Source: Conus ventricosus
Lineage: Eukaryota; Mollusca; Gastropoda; Neogastropoda; Conidae
Length of the DNA stretch: 64,000 nucleotides
Assembly: GCA_018398815.1 (NCBI GenBank)
Contig: CM031622.1
Span: 17,081,554 to 17,145,553, forward strand
Direction: 5' to 3'
Of this stretch, positions 1 through 10,990 are shown piece by piece; the first letter of the stretch is position 1, and every line of letters starts with the position of its first letter. The notes below the pieces were generated by a model that did no database searches, was not told the origin of the DNA, and saw nothing but the letters and a program-made list of their open reading frames with translations. Position numbers and translations under genes: made by a program.

Positions 1-382
1 TTTTGTCCAGGGGTTGCAGTGAGGAAGGGAGCTCTTCACCTCGCTTGACCCCAGGGTCTGTTTAGTGTCGATTTGCAGGTCCTCTGAGAGTGCTTCCTGT
101 TTAGCAGCCGGAGATGCGGAAAGCACTGTGTGCCAACAGGCCCATGGAAACTGATCCATGCCAGTCTGCGACCTCGTCCGGTAAGGCTATTTCAGCCACT
201 TCGGAGGGTCAGCAGACGGCCTAAGGTATCACTGCTTGGGCAGGCTCCCAGGCCTCAGGTGCTGGATAGTGTTCCCCACAGTTTTTTCCTGTGGGTCCAT
301 CCACGCCCAAAAGCAGCATGACCTTTCAATGAACCAGGACGGCTGCCGCCTCAGCTGGGCACATCTGGAAGCTACCTGAACC

Positions 383-427
<45 letters not shown>

Positions 428-1118
428 ATATACTGGCAAAAAGTGGCCATCGCTTCCCTCTGCCCACCCCGGATGCGTACGTCACCCAGGGCGGACAGAA
501 GACACTGCTTTTCAGGGGAACCGGAGCAATCACTTCCAGCTACCCGGTGCCCACGACAAAACCAATCCTTGGCCTGCCAGAATCCCTTGCACCCCCCTCA
601 GCATACCATCACAGTCTCTCTCTCTCAGGCACCCTAACAGCAAGCAGAAGGCCAGGGGATTCCATGTCCACTGGTGCTGGGTACTTCCCCCGCCAGCAGT
701 CCGCCTCTCCGGGCTCTTTACTAGCCGTCAACACCAACAGTGCCTTCCAGTGAATGAGAGCCGGCACAGACTTCAGATGAAGTGTTTCGGGAACTGGCTC
801 TCCCACATGCTGGCTAAAGCCTTCATGGCCTCCTTTGGCATTTTGGTGAAGACTGTATTGCCCAAGCTGGGGCCCAGTGCCACCTGCTGATGAAGTCAAA
901 CCAGCCTTTCCCAGTTTCCACATGGCCCCAGTAGCCATGCCATTGCCTGTCTAAGTGCCTGTGTCCGCCCCTGCAAAACAACCTTTGATGAAGATGGCAA
1001 CCTTTCATCGAATTGCCGGGCAGATGGTGAATGAAGGCATGAGCTTTGGATCCTGTTAGCCTCTCCACATCGGAATCAAAAACTTCTTTGCCCCCCTTTT
1101 GGGTTTCCTGGCATGTGG
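1..1118. other. Unassigned stretch, no gene recognised
   Basis: I see no convincing gene here. Both strands hold only short open frames with no motif I recognise. A run of 43 C at 384-426 interrupts it. It lies downstream, in the minus-strand sense, of the gag remnant and foldback element, so it could contain further decayed retrotransposon sequence, but nothing visible shows this. Confidence 0.5.
384..426. repeat. Poly-C homopolymer (43 nt)
   Basis: An uninterrupted run of C. A similar 61-nt run sits at 38,491-38,551 in the middle of a reverse transcriptase reading frame, so a sequencing or gap-filling artefact is a serious alternative to a real homopolymer. Confidence 0.9.
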
Positions 1119-1262
1119 AAAACCGGTGTCGTAGAATATTTCGGAACCCGGATAAATCAGAAAACCGGTTCCCAAAAATCCCAGGATATTTCGGAACCAT
1201 TCCCATTTATCCTGCACCTGGCGGCAGGATATTTGGGAACCTCCAGGATATTTCGGAACCAC
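1119..1262 (+). repeat. Left inverted arm of foldback-like element
   Basis: It contains at least three diverged copies of a module ending in ATATTTCGGAACC, separated by CCTGCACCTGGCGGCAGGAT-like spacers. The reverse complement of the block aligns with 2,284-2,425. Confidence 0.65.
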
Positions 1263-2283
1263 CGTCATCCCTGTGTGATACGAAGTATTTCACACTTCCA
1301 ATCAAAGGAAACAGACAAATGAATAAAATTAAACATTTTTATTGGCAACTTTCAAACCCACAATCATTACATTATTGAAATGCTACATGAAAACATAGAA
1401 CCAGAGAACAAAATGACACAATCCTGGCTAGCTTTTTTATGTGTACATTTGATGAGCGACTTCTCTCAGCTGAAGAAAAATTCGGCTTCCTTGCTCTCTT
1501 TGCCATCTTTCAGTGATGAACCAGCTGTAGCACGTTTTCCACGCCTTCCGAGAAGCCGAGGTTGGGCTTCTTTTCCGAGAACTAACACCATATAAGGAGT
1601 TTGGCTTGCGCGGTAGTGGAAATCTCCCGATCTATTTATAGCTAGCTACAGCTAACGGCCGTAGCTTGCAGTTAGCTAGCTACGTGTTAAATCTTGCTCA
1701 TACAACAAAGTTAGCCACCTGCTGTACCTTGTAGGTAGCTAACTATCAGCTAGCGATTTCACTATGAGCTAGGCCACCACTCACTAACTTTCTGTTATAC
1801 AACTGGCCCCCGCTGTTCGCTGGAATCACTGGATACAGGCTGGCTTGGCACAGAAATTTTCCACTTCTTTGCCTTGATTCAACTGTTCCCCGTTGATCTG
1901 GGATATCAAAACAATACTCCGTCATGTAGCACTTCCTTCCATTTCACAGAATCTTGATGTCCGTCTGGAAGGTTTGCTGTACGCTGACGCGCTATTGCGT
2001 CAAAAAGGGAAACTAGCCTTAGTGAACATGTGTTCGCCACAGGCGTGGGAAAACTCACGCGCTGGAGTACAGTGAATTGTAACTCAGTGAATTTTGACAC
2101 GGAATGATGCAAACAGAATATTAGTGAAGCCATTTGGCCCTTTTGTGCGTGAATGCATCATAAACAAAGAATAAACAGGTAGTGAGAAGAGATTTATTTT
2201 CACAACCTCATCACAGCGGCCACAAAATCTGTTTAGAAAAAGTCATAAAGTCAAAAATTCATGTGGGCTTATGACCTTCTGTC

Positions 2284-2425
2284 GGTTCCGAAATTTCCTG
2301 GTGGGGTTCCCAATTATCCGCCACTAGAGTCAGGATTAATCGGAATGGTTCCAAAAATCCTGCCACCAGGGCCAGGATAAAAACGGAATGGTTCCCATTC
2401 GGGCCGTTCCGAAATATCCTGCGAC
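2284..2425 (-). repeat. Right inverted arm of foldback-like element
   Basis: It holds GGTTCCGAAAT and AATGGTTCC modules in inverted orientation relative to 1,119-1,262, with scattered mismatches. This indicates two arms of one element rather than independent simple repeats. Confidence 0.65.
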
Positions 2426-2479
2426 ACCCGGGCCCCCTTTGCCTTCCTGGATCTGTGGCGATGTACAGGGCATGTGCTT

Positions 2480-4433
2480 GGGGAGAAGTTCTGGCACCTG
2501 GATCTCAGCATTTGGGTTTGAGTCTGTGCGTCTATTCCCTGTTGTGGGGCCTTTGTCGGAGGATTCCCTGTCCCTTTCACTAGATCCCATAAGGCCGTCT
2601 CGGGTTCCTCCTGACGCTGGCTAGACGCCCCCCCCAATACCCCTACTGTCTGAGTAACCCCGGCTGACACGTTTCCAGGTGGTCCTCCTGAGCAACTTGA
2701 TTTGCCAGCTGTACTTGAATCCTTACTCTGGCATCCCCGACCTGTTCTCCCTCATGGTCACTTTCACCTTCGAACCAGCCCTGACCCTAGCAATTCGAAT
2801 AACCTCAGACGATGGTTCTTCGAATTCTTGCATGGAGTGCTTTTCTGTCAGAGGCTGGTTCGGTCCTTTCAGCGGTGAAGCACTAGGCATATGTGGAGGA
2901 TTATTGCCAGTAGCTCCCACTGCCTTGGACCCTACCCAAGGCTGCACCTTGGAAACCCCGCCATGGGAGATGGTCCTTACTGCATTGCCAGCGCATGCGT
3001 AAACTGGAGCCTTGATTGGAGAGTTGGGGTCCCTTTCCTTCCCTTTCCCCCTCCTTTGCCAGACTGGTTTTTGCAGCCACTTCTGGTACCGCCTGCAATC
3101 TTTTTTCCCGGTGCCCAACCTGTTTGCAGTAAAAGCACTTGATGTTGGAATCCCGGGTTGTCAGGAGCTTGTTTCCACTTTCTATGGCTATAAGCTGCAG
3201 ATGAGTGGTCAGTTTATCCACAAACAGCTTAAAGCTGTCCCGTTCTGCTTGGAAAAACCAGAAACTGACCCGTGGCTCTCCTGAACTTTCCTTGGTGCCT
3301 CATCCATGACCAGGGAGACGTGCTGGTACCACTTGACTTTATGGACGGCTTCTTTCCATGTTCTGGGTCTCTCCAGATAGGCATATTTACCTGTCTCCTT
3401 GTCTGACTGCCAATGCAAAATCTGCTGATCGCCTCGCCCTGTACATATCTTTCTGGCAGGTCTCTGAAGGCTGAAACAGCAAGCATGGGGACCCGGTCTG
3501 CCCAGTCCTCACAGGACTCCCCTGGGTTCTGGGGGTGGCTTGCTGGAACTTGAGCTTGGCCGTTTCAGTAAAACTCTCAGCCCCGAAGCGTGCTTCCAAC
3601 TTCCTCATCATCTGGCGATATGAACACTGACTGCCAGATTGGTGGCTTGGTGAAGAAGTCGAGGGCTTTTCCTTCCAGACACCATCCCAGGTAATCCGAC
3701 TCTCCATTTCTGACCAGTTGAGGGCTGTTCTATAGCTGTCAAACCTGTACTTGAATGACAGCCCCGTTTTGTGTTCCGTCCCTACTGGAGATTTGGGGGC
3801 AATTTCCGGGGGTTTCCCTCTTGGTCCAGAATGGGGATGCCTAACAGGCTGTTTTCCTGCTGCTGGTCTGAGGGGTTCAGAATACAATTCCGACTCACTC
3901 TCAGGGGCAGTCGAGGTGGTCATGGCAGTTAAAACCTGTTTCTGTGTGACCTACTTTGGTGCTGCTCCAAGTTACTCTCGAGGGTAGGGGATAGCTCGAC
4001 GGGGTCCGTGTTCGTCCGTCAGCCTCCTGCCACTATACAGGCGCCCTTCCCATTCCATGATCATGATCATGATCTCCAGCAAAAATCTCGACGCCCGGGT
4101 CAGTCGGTGCTGGCGACCGGACCTACTTGAGTATGGGGTAAAATGCCTGGAATCTCTAGGTCTAAAGTCCCCGCCATGGGGGTCTGTGCTGTCGTCCCCG
4201 TGATCTTGTTTCAGGATTCGACTGCTCAGACTCTGGTTGTGTTCCCACGCCCGAGACTTGACCCAAATCTGTGGCCAATGCTGTCCGCTAGAGGTCGACC
4301 TTGACGAAGACAGAGACCTCCGCGACTGCTCGTGTCCTCGATCCCAGTAATTAAGTCTAAAAGACTCGCTCCTTCCTGGTGATTTTCTCACTATTCTGGA
4401 GGGGTGGGGTTCCAAATTTTTTAGCAGACCCAA
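2480..4433 (-). pseudogene. gag: LTR-retrotransposon Gag remnant (Gypsy-like), frame-broken
   Basis: Read on the minus strand from about 4,433 down, successive open pieces (4,433-3,972; 3,923-3,387; 3,418-3,209; 3,221-2,901; 3,118-2,723) look like one Gag polyprotein cut by frameshifts. The first piece is charged and Arg/Ser rich. The second carries a capsid-like stretch with the segment MMRKLEARFGAE and then many Gln and Pro residues, a pattern I associate with Gypsy-type Gag. The 3,221-2,901 piece contains CFYCKQVGH, the start of a CCHC zinc knuckle; the final Cys lies in the overlapping frame, so a frameshift splits the knuckle. Gag would package element RNA in cytoplasmic particles. No protease, reverse transcriptase or integrase follows at lower coordinates. 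Family assignment is inference; the zinc knuckle and capsid-like text are seen directly. Confidence 0.65.
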
Positions 4434-5015
4434 GAGAGCCCACTCAACTCAACCCGGTTGTCCACAAAGTTTGGTGGATGAGTTGGAAAAATGGTGGCAG
4501 CTCGGCGAGCAGGGAACTGGTATCACTGGGTTCAGCAAAATTGACTTAAGCTTTTGCTTGCCCCTGAGTGAAGAGAGGACCAGAAATCATCCATGGACTG
4601 CTGCTCATCCATGTGGGTAGGGAGTACTCTTTTTTTTCTTCCCCAATGCGGCGGCCATTTTGGGGCCCCTATTAAATCTTCCATGGCCCCCTGCTGCATT
4701 CCGAAATCATCAGTTCAAGAGGTCATCACTGGGTTTGCCACAAGGAACGGACCATGGTAACCTCAATTTCCCTTCCTTTCCCTGAACACACAAGCTGCAC
4801 TGCTCAATCCAGAGGCTGTGTTACATTCAGCCCTATGGTCTGCCGAATAAATCTTTCCCCCTTTTACTAATGGGAACTGGAAAATTTCCAGTGTGGAGTA
4901 CAATTAGTACCTGGTCTGTGTACAACACAACCCAAAACCCAACGCTATTAACAACTTCTGTTTGTTAACTTACAGCTAGGGTTGTACTACTGAAAGTGCT
5001 AAGCTTTTCCCACTT
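4434..5015. other. Non-coding stretch upstream of gag remnant
   Basis: No gene is seen. On the minus strand this is where a 5' LTR and leader of the gag element would be expected, but I could not define LTR ends because no second LTR copy is present in the window. Confidence 0.4.
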
Positions 5016-5137
5016 TGACACCAATGAAGTGTTTTCCCTACACTCAAGAGAAAATTCGTTTATATACCTGCACTTCTGACACCAATGAAGTGTTTTCCCT
5101 ACACTCAAGAGAAGTTCGTTTATATACCTGCACTTCT
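5016..5137. repeat. 61-bp tandem duplication (2 copies)
   Basis: Units at 5,016-5,076 and 5,077-5,137 are nearly identical, both beginning TGACACCAATGAAGTGTTTT and ending in TATATACCTGCACTTC. They differ by a one-base indel and one substitution. No coding role is visible. Confidence 0.9.
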
Positions 5138-5500
5138 GCACTCACACACACGCACTCTACCTTACCTGGTCAGTCCAGACTCTGGCTTGGGGGTTATGTC
5201 AGGATTCTTTCCAAGCCATTCACTGGCATGAACTACAAGTAAGGTCTGTCCCACACAGTCTGCGACGCACTCTGTCCAAGCCGAGCTTTTCAGCTTTCCT
5301 CAGAGGGTCAAGCACTGGTTCAGTCTTTCTGTCAGTGTCCACCTCCGGGCCCAGCAGTGGTACTGTCAGAACCGTTTCCCAGCCGTTGTGTCCGTCTACG
5401 GCTGTACTGTCGCAGTGCTAGGGCAAAACATGTCTCCTGGTTAACTGGAGGCCAAGCACTGGTCTGTCACTAGTGTTACTGTGGTACGAAGTAGGGAGCT

Positions 5501-5599
5501 AACTACAAGTTAGCTAGCCCGCTCTCCTTAAGGCCGAGTGTCGAGCTCCCTATAACTACAAGTTAGCTAGTCCGCTCTCTCCTCAAGGCCCGAGTGTCG
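5501..5599. repeat. Duplicated 43-46-bp block
   Basis: AACTACAAGTTAGCTAG opens both copies (5,501-5,543 and 5,554-5,599) and GAGTGTCG closes both, with a 10-bp spacer and a few indels. It is a local duplication of unknown origin. Confidence 0.8.
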
Positions 5600-5754
5600 C
5601 TATTACTAAAAAACAAGTTAGCAGAACGCACTCTTCAAGCTCCCCCGTGTACTGCCGGAGTTCGTCTGCTTGTTTACCCGAGTGTCAGTGAACACTTCTC
5701 ACCGAGGTGCACTTCCGCTGAGCTCGCCTACGTGCGCAGAAACGTGCATCACTA

Positions 5755-5956
5755 CAATACATACAGACAGACAGACAAGCGGATATACAGAAAAACATGC
5801 AGACAGAAAGGCAGACAGAGGGAAAATAAACGACAGGCGCAAACAAGTGGTAGACAAATAAACGATGAACAGATAGACTGGGCAGACAAACAGAAAGCAG
5901 AAATAAAGACGACAGACAAACGGACAGAGAGACAGGCAGATAAGTACATAAAGTAA
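5755..5956. repeat. Degenerate ACAG/AGAC microsatellite
   Basis: About 200 bp dominated by imperfect CAGACAGACA units mixed with AAAT stretches. It creates long spurious open frames on both strands. Confidence 0.85.
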
Positions 5957-6749
5957 ATGAATGAATTTAAAAGGGGCCAAAAACATGTTAAGGTGACATT
6001 TGCATCGTATTCTATCTCGTAGTCCGTAAAAAACCCAAAAGGGCCCAAAACGAAATCTTGCCAAGTCTGACCAATTATTGCCAATCTTCAGCTGTCCTAG
6101 GACCTGAGATTTGTAAAACCTCTGAAGACGCTGGGATCCCGGAATACCGGTCGTGTCTACGCTGCTTGCCCGACCTCTAACGTGGACTCCTTCGATCAAA
6201 CGAACGATCGCATTTCGGGGGTTCGGACCTGCTATGAGACTGCTGCCTCCAAAGATGAAAAAAGAGTCGACTGACGGACTGGAGCTCGACTCCTGCCACT
6301 TCGGTTGTCTTTACCGTCTTTGGTCTGTCCCCCCTTTTTTCGAAGGGTCATCTGACTTGGCCGTCTGGATATCCACCTGTACCCACTAACTCTCTTCTTG
6401 CATGTCCAAGTGTACCCCCTCACTTACCTTTGTCTTTTTTTAGACTGGACTCAAAAGGGCAAACGGGGTCTCCACACTTGTGACCAGTCTGTTTGCATTG
6501 TCGGCAAACAACTTCTTTGCTGCACCGAGACACATGATGGTGGGGCTCCAAACGAGAGCATGTAACTGTTCTTTTCAACTGCTTCTGTTCCTTGTGGTAA
6601 ACGCTCGTTGTGAAAAGCTTACTTTGAGCTGTTTAATCCAAAGGAGTTAAGGGACCGAGATAAACACAAACCTACGTCCCGTCGAAACCGGATTATTTTT
6701 GCGGTCTTGGTCTCTGGCCCTCTCATATTTCACACTTGACCTGATGATC
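5957..6749. other. Unassigned stretch
   Basis: There is no recognisable gene, repeat or RNA. Short open frames on both strands lack family motifs. Confidence 0.5.
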
Positions 6750-6862
6750 CCAGACAGCAAGGGTCCTAGGACCCACCTAGGGCTCACCTAGGTTCTGGCT
6801 AGATCCAGCTTGTCCAAGCTGGAGCTAGCTAGAACCTAGGTGGACCCTAGTACCCTTGCTGT
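6750..6862. mobile_element. Palindromic MITE-like hairpin
   Basis: ACAGCAAGGGT begins the element and its complement ACCCTTGCTGT closes it. Between them, CACCTAGGTTCT and AGAACCTAGGTGG pair, as do CCAGCTTG and CAAGCTGG around a two-base loop. The left arm holds about a dozen extra bases. Total length is about 105 bp with no coding sequence, which fits a short MITE or a similar hairpin repeat. Confidence 0.65.
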
Positions 6863-8534
6863 AAGGGGAGCAGGAATGTCGATCTCTGAATCGGCAACAG
6901 ACAATGGAATGTTATTAAGCCATACCTTTGTGGATGGTTTTTCCTCACCGGTGTCCGTCTCATGATGAAAGGATTGTTCTGCATACCAGAAGCTTCGTGT
7001 CTCTCAGGCACAAACCTTCCACAAGAATGTCTGTTCGCGCCCTCTCTGTAGCCGGGTAAATGCGCCAAAGTCCCTTGATTTCTTGAGCACCGAGGATTGT
7101 GCCCTTTGGGCCCGCAGCGCGCTGGACGCCAAACAAATTTCGAGGACGGTCGGTCTGTTGTCGGTGGTGTTTGGGATGTCTTTTTGTTTAACAAAGACCG
7201 GTTTGACCGTAAAAAATGAAGCCATTTTGAATTGCTGAAATCGAACTACAAAGACGATGCAGCTTTTTTATGAATAGCTTGAAAGTTTAGCAAAGAAAGA
7301 GAGAGAAAACAAAACAAAACAAAACAAAACAAAACAACCTAAGTCCGAAAAAAAAAAAAGTTGAACTAGGTTCGAGCTTCAGTATCAAAAGTGCGACGCA
7401 AACGTGACCGAACACCACGAGCGTGCTCACCAGTTTTCTGCTTCTAACCGGCGAATACTTCTGGTGTGAGAGTGCAAGATTTTTTAACCTCTGACAATAG
7501 TTTTGACTAGAGTGTTGATTTTTTGTTTGAGATTTAGTACTGCTCGATTAGATTTGCAGGCGTAGGATGGCGTGGTGGTTTGCTTGATTTTTGAGGACGA
7601 AAGCTGTGCGTCGGTTTTATGTTGCTTGTGGGGGAGGGTTGTGCGTGATGTTTTCACATCGGGGTGGGCGGGAGGTTGGTTCTGTTTTGTTTTGGTGTTT
7701 GCATGCTCTTGTTTTGACTGAGGAGAAGTTCGTTTCAGCTTTGTTGGAATACGAAGAGTATTTGTGGTGGGAGCCAGGGTGAACTGTGTGTGTATGTTTT
7801 CCTCGGGAGACTGTGGCGGAGCCGTAGAGCAGGCTTCGTGCATGGCGAGGATGTGGATTTGGGCGGAGTGGTATCAGAGCTGGGTGGTGGGATGGTGGTT
7901 GGGCTGGTCAGCAAATGCAATCTGGGGAGGCGAGGAGTTCCATTGGGAGACGGGATGTCCTGTTTGCATGCTCTTGTTTTGACTGAGGAGAAGTTCGTTT
8001 CAGCTTTGTTGGATACGAAGGAGTATTTGTGGTGGGAGCCAGGGTGGGGCGTCTTTAGGGAGGGAAGGGGATGGTCAGACAGGTTGTCGCATACTGCCTT
8101 GTTGAGATTGGATGACGTCTTGGCTGGTCAATGAGAAGACATTCGAATCACCCGGATTGGTGATTCAAACTCATACCGCAGCCATTTCTTGCACAGTTTT
8201 CCTGCATAAGAACAGGCCTGGTAGAGTAAAATACTGGATGGTGATGAGTTTCAGGGTGGTACAGCTGACTTGCACCTTGGTCCGGTACAATTCATCACTG
8301 GGAGGCTGGTGGGGATGGAGGATATATCGGCATTGTCGCTGAGAACAAGAGGCCAGTTAGGTTCGGCGTAGTCGGCCCTTGCACATCAAACTCAGGTCTG
8401 TTGTTGATGTCACAATATAATGTTTGCATAGTATTTGTCTTGTTATTGGTAACAGGTGTAGTGGGATTTTAGATGTGAGTTGCTTGGGGTCTATTGTAAT
8501 GTCAGTCTGCGGAACCCAGTCACATAGAGCGTCA
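6863..8534. other. Unassigned stretch with simple and direct repeats
   Basis: No gene is recognised. It contains an AAAAC pentanucleotide run (about 7,309-7,336), a G/T-rich zone (7,590-8,100), and two copies of an 80-85-bp block described separately. The right edge abuts the left TIR of the first Polinton. Confidence 0.5.
7697..8046. repeat. Pair of ~85-bp direct repeats 269 bp apart
   Basis: The blocks at 7,697-7,783 and 7,966-8,046 share GTTTGCATGCTCTTGTTTTG through GTGGTGGGAGCCAGGGTG with only small indels. In the same frame both read as an acidic peptide containing LTEEKFVSALL, yet no larger gene is evident. The intervening 180 bp is not duplicated. Confidence 0.8.
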
Positions 8535-8770
8535 CTAGAGAACTAATAAATACCAATCCTAGCTCAACTGCCTCACCCAGTTCGGGCAGTTGCGCTAGGA
8601 TGGGTATTTATTAGTTCTCTGACAAGTAAGGCTTCAACAATGAATTAAAAATGATAATCCATCACACATTTTTTCAATAACAAAAAATAACGACCCTACA
8701 AAACAAACATACTGTGTTGGGTTATTCGTTTTCAATACTAATTTACTAAACTTTTCAGATTGTATTTTTT
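8535..8770 (+). repeat. Left terminal inverted repeat of Polinton element 1
   Basis: The segment starting CTAGAGAACTAATAAATACC is the reverse complement of 37,303-37,537, including GACAAGTAAGGCTTCAACAA and the inner block ending in TTTACTAAACTTTTCAGAT. Similarity stops at about 8,770. The two copies differ by small indels and substitutions. The flanks do not show a matching 6-bp duplication, as expected if this TIR and the right one belong to different elements. Confidence 0.9.
8537..8620. other. Terminal palindrome (hairpin) of the left TIR
   Basis: AGAGAACTAATAAATACC at the left pairs with GGTATTTATTAGTTCTCT at the right. The arms extend to 27 nt with one mismatch, and a second inner pair (CAACTGCC with GGGCAGTTG) encloses an 11-nt loop. 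The TIR tip could therefore fold into an 84-nt hairpin. Confidence 0.85.
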
Positions 8771-10260
8771 GCTTAAAACCCTTTTGTTTTTTTTGTTTGT
8801 TTTTTAAAAACCATTTTTTTTTCCGCCGCAAACATTCATCAAATGAGTCCTCTGTCTTTCATGGGGAAAATAAAACTACAGTTTTTAACTTTTTCTCTAA
8901 ATTTTTTAAAACTGATTTAATATTTTTGACAAAAATCCACACACTTACCCCCACCATGTTTTCCCCGCTGAAAGCCATTTTTTTAAACAAAGGGGTTTTC
9001 TTTTTTTAAACTATGTCTCTTTCTGTGAACAGCCTCTATAATAAATAGTGTTTTGCTTTTCCTTCAAACATTTATAAAAGTTTCCCAAAAACACTCCTCT
9101 TTTATTGCTAGGTTTCAACTAAAAATATGTCATCATCTGCCAAAAAACCCCTTTCTTTTAAGGAAATGCTTTTTTTCCCATTTAAGTGTTGACAAAAAAT
9201 CACAGCAAAAATAAAATTAAGGGGAAAATTTTGAAAATAGTAAAAGGCCCAAATATTGTTTTTCCACAACCATCGTCCAAAAATTTAAAGTGAACAATGG
9301 GGCTCTTTTATCAAAAGTTTAACTGTTTCCATATTTTATAACAAAATTTTAAATTTTAAATTCCATTATTATTTTAAAAATACTCTTTTTAAAAAAACTT
9401 TTTTCAAAATAATAAAATCCTATGAGGCCTAAATGTGTAAAAATTAACCCAATTCAGTTCGGTAAGTTTTGTTTCTATTTAAGTCAACATTGTTTTTGTT
9501 GCTTGTTGTTATGACCTTAATACCCTAAACCATTGTAAAAAAGGGAGATGGAAAACCTTTAAGGGCGTTTAAACGTCTAAGTTTTCCAGCTAATATTATT
9601 CCTTTTAAAAGGGAAACGTCACAAAGGGCCCCAAAACCCCCATCCCCTCCTCATCTTTTAAGAAAAAATTTTCAAAATCATTGTGAACGTGTCTCCAATT
9701 TCCTGGGGGGAATAAAACTTAAATTTTGTAGAACTTCCTTTAAAAACCCGTTTCTTTTTCTTGGGGGAGTACTTTTTTTTTCCCATAGGCGTTATTTTCA
9801 ATCTTTTTCCGACTATTGTCCTCTGGCATAAGACTTACTTTAAAAGGGCCTGAGTTGAGTGCTTTTTTGGGAAAATTTTTTGAAAGGCTAAAAAATGTAA
9901 AAGGGGGTTAAAAATTTAAAATTTTAAAGTTTCCCCTTCTAAATAAAGGGTTTTTAAATGCCATTTTTTCTGCAGGTTTTTTGAACTAATTTTAAAAATT
10001 TATAAAGGGCCCCATTTTTTTGCTTCTACATTTCGGGATTTTCTTTTAGGTTTTGGAAACTTTTTTTGTCCCCCCCCCCCAACCCTTTGCGTTTTTAAAA
10101 AATCACCAACTTTAGGGGTACTCAAAACCCTACAAAGCGCCCCACTCACCATTCTGTTCAAAGTTCTGCAACGTCGGGAAGGTCTTTTAATTCTAAAAAT
10201 TTTTAAAACCTTACAGGGGGCTAATGTAACTCCTGATTCTTCTGGCCCACGCGACATTTT
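8771..10260 (-). pseudogene. Unidentified left-end Polinton gene region, heavily frame-broken
   Basis: The minus strand shows scattered open pieces beginning at an ATG near 10,257, directly after the next gene's stop codon. The same sequence recurs at 39,360-40,810 in the third element with a different set of indels, and protein-like segments can be read there in alternating frames, which argues for one or two real genes of roughly 450 codons in total. I do not recognise the family. A Walker A ATP-binding loop or cysteine-protease triad, expected in some Polinton gene, could not be seen. The homopolymers here are strongly expanded. Confidence 0.4.
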
Positions 10261-10273
10261 TTAGTACAACTTA

Positions 10274-10975
10274 TTATTTTATTTCCAAAACAATGTGCAG
10301 GTTATCACATTTCACGACTTTCCCTGTTTTGTCTGCAATTTTTATATTAAATGATCCGACCCTCCCACAAACTAATCTTTTAAACTGTAAATTAGGGAAT
10401 TGTATAATTTCATAATCGCAATATGCAGCTTTCCCTGATGGAAGAGCTCTTAAAACAGTTGAGGGCCTTCCATCATATAAGTTTTCATCAGTGCTCAGCT
10501 CATCCAAATGAACATAGAGTAATGAATGTAATGCAAGATCGAGCGGATTTTCTCCCTCATAAGTAGTTTTGTTTGACGTAACTCTAAAACTATGAATGGA
10601 CCGATCGGCAGTTGTAAAGCCTAACATTTTAGCTAGCTCTTCATCAAAATAGTACCCTACTTCTTCTTCTTCAGGCTTGAAGTCAACATTGTTTTAGATT
10701 TGCATTGTTAAGTTTGAGAGTAATGTCAAAGTTACTCATTGCTTCTTTTAGTGAGCAAAACCCGTAATAACCATCAGGTATGGTTAACTGGCTAACTAAT
10801 TGTCCTCTATTATTAACTTTTTTAATCTTATTATTCTCCTTGGATTCGTTATATTAAACCATACGACTTTGTAAAATATTTCATGAAGTGCAACCATTTT
10901 GGCTCCGCAATTGTTATCAATAGCATGTTCTAAAAACGAAGGACGGTCTTGAGTTGTTATTGTTACAAACATTTT
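10274..10975 (-). pseudogene. Conserved Polinton minus-strand protein of unknown function (possible minor structural protein)
   Basis: A start ATG at 10,975 opens a frame of about 230 codons on the minus strand, ending at 10,274, with one or two frame breaks near 10,800 and 10,690. The clean C-terminal part (10,627-10,274, 117 residues) reads through LHSLLYVHLDEL, YDGRPSTVLRALP and IIQFPNLQFKRL. Such all-beta text adjacent to capsid genes suggests a minor virion protein, but I assign no family with confidence. It diverges from the plus-strand gene starting at 10,991, leaving only 15 bp between start codons. Element 2 lacks this gene and element 3 keeps only its very end. Confidence 0.5.
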
Positions 10976-10990
10976 TTAAACGAAATAAAA
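10976..10990. promoter_or_regulatory. Divergent start-codon gap, likely shared promoter region
   Basis: Two oppositely oriented ATGs (minus strand 10,975; plus strand 10,991) are separated by 15 bp of A-rich sequence. Promoter elements for either gene would have to overlap the opposite coding sequence. This is inferred from geometry only; no TATA box is claimed. Confidence 0.3.

Larger units (their letters stand above)
1119..2425. mobile_element. Foldback-like non-autonomous element with inverted ends
   Basis: The block at about 1,119-1,262 is built from repeated short modules such as GGATATTTCGGAACC and returns as its reverse complement at 2,284-2,425 (GGTTCCGAAATTTCCTGG and related modules). 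The two arms are roughly 140 bp each and frame about 1 kb with no coding potential that I recognise. Modular, internally repeated inverted ends are typical of foldback DNA transposons and some large MITEs. The interior at 1,636-1,760 is rich in TAGCTAGC-type palindromes. It abuts the gag remnant, so it may have inserted into a retrotransposon. The class is inferred; no target-site duplication was identified. Confidence 0.6.

Noticed and set aside
229..450. Minus-strand frame with a run of glycine
   Set aside because: The glycine run is just the poly-C tract read on the other strand.
8535..8620. Rho-independent-type terminator hairpin
   Set aside because: The palindrome is part of an inverted terminal repeat in a eukaryotic element and appears in the same role at the other end.
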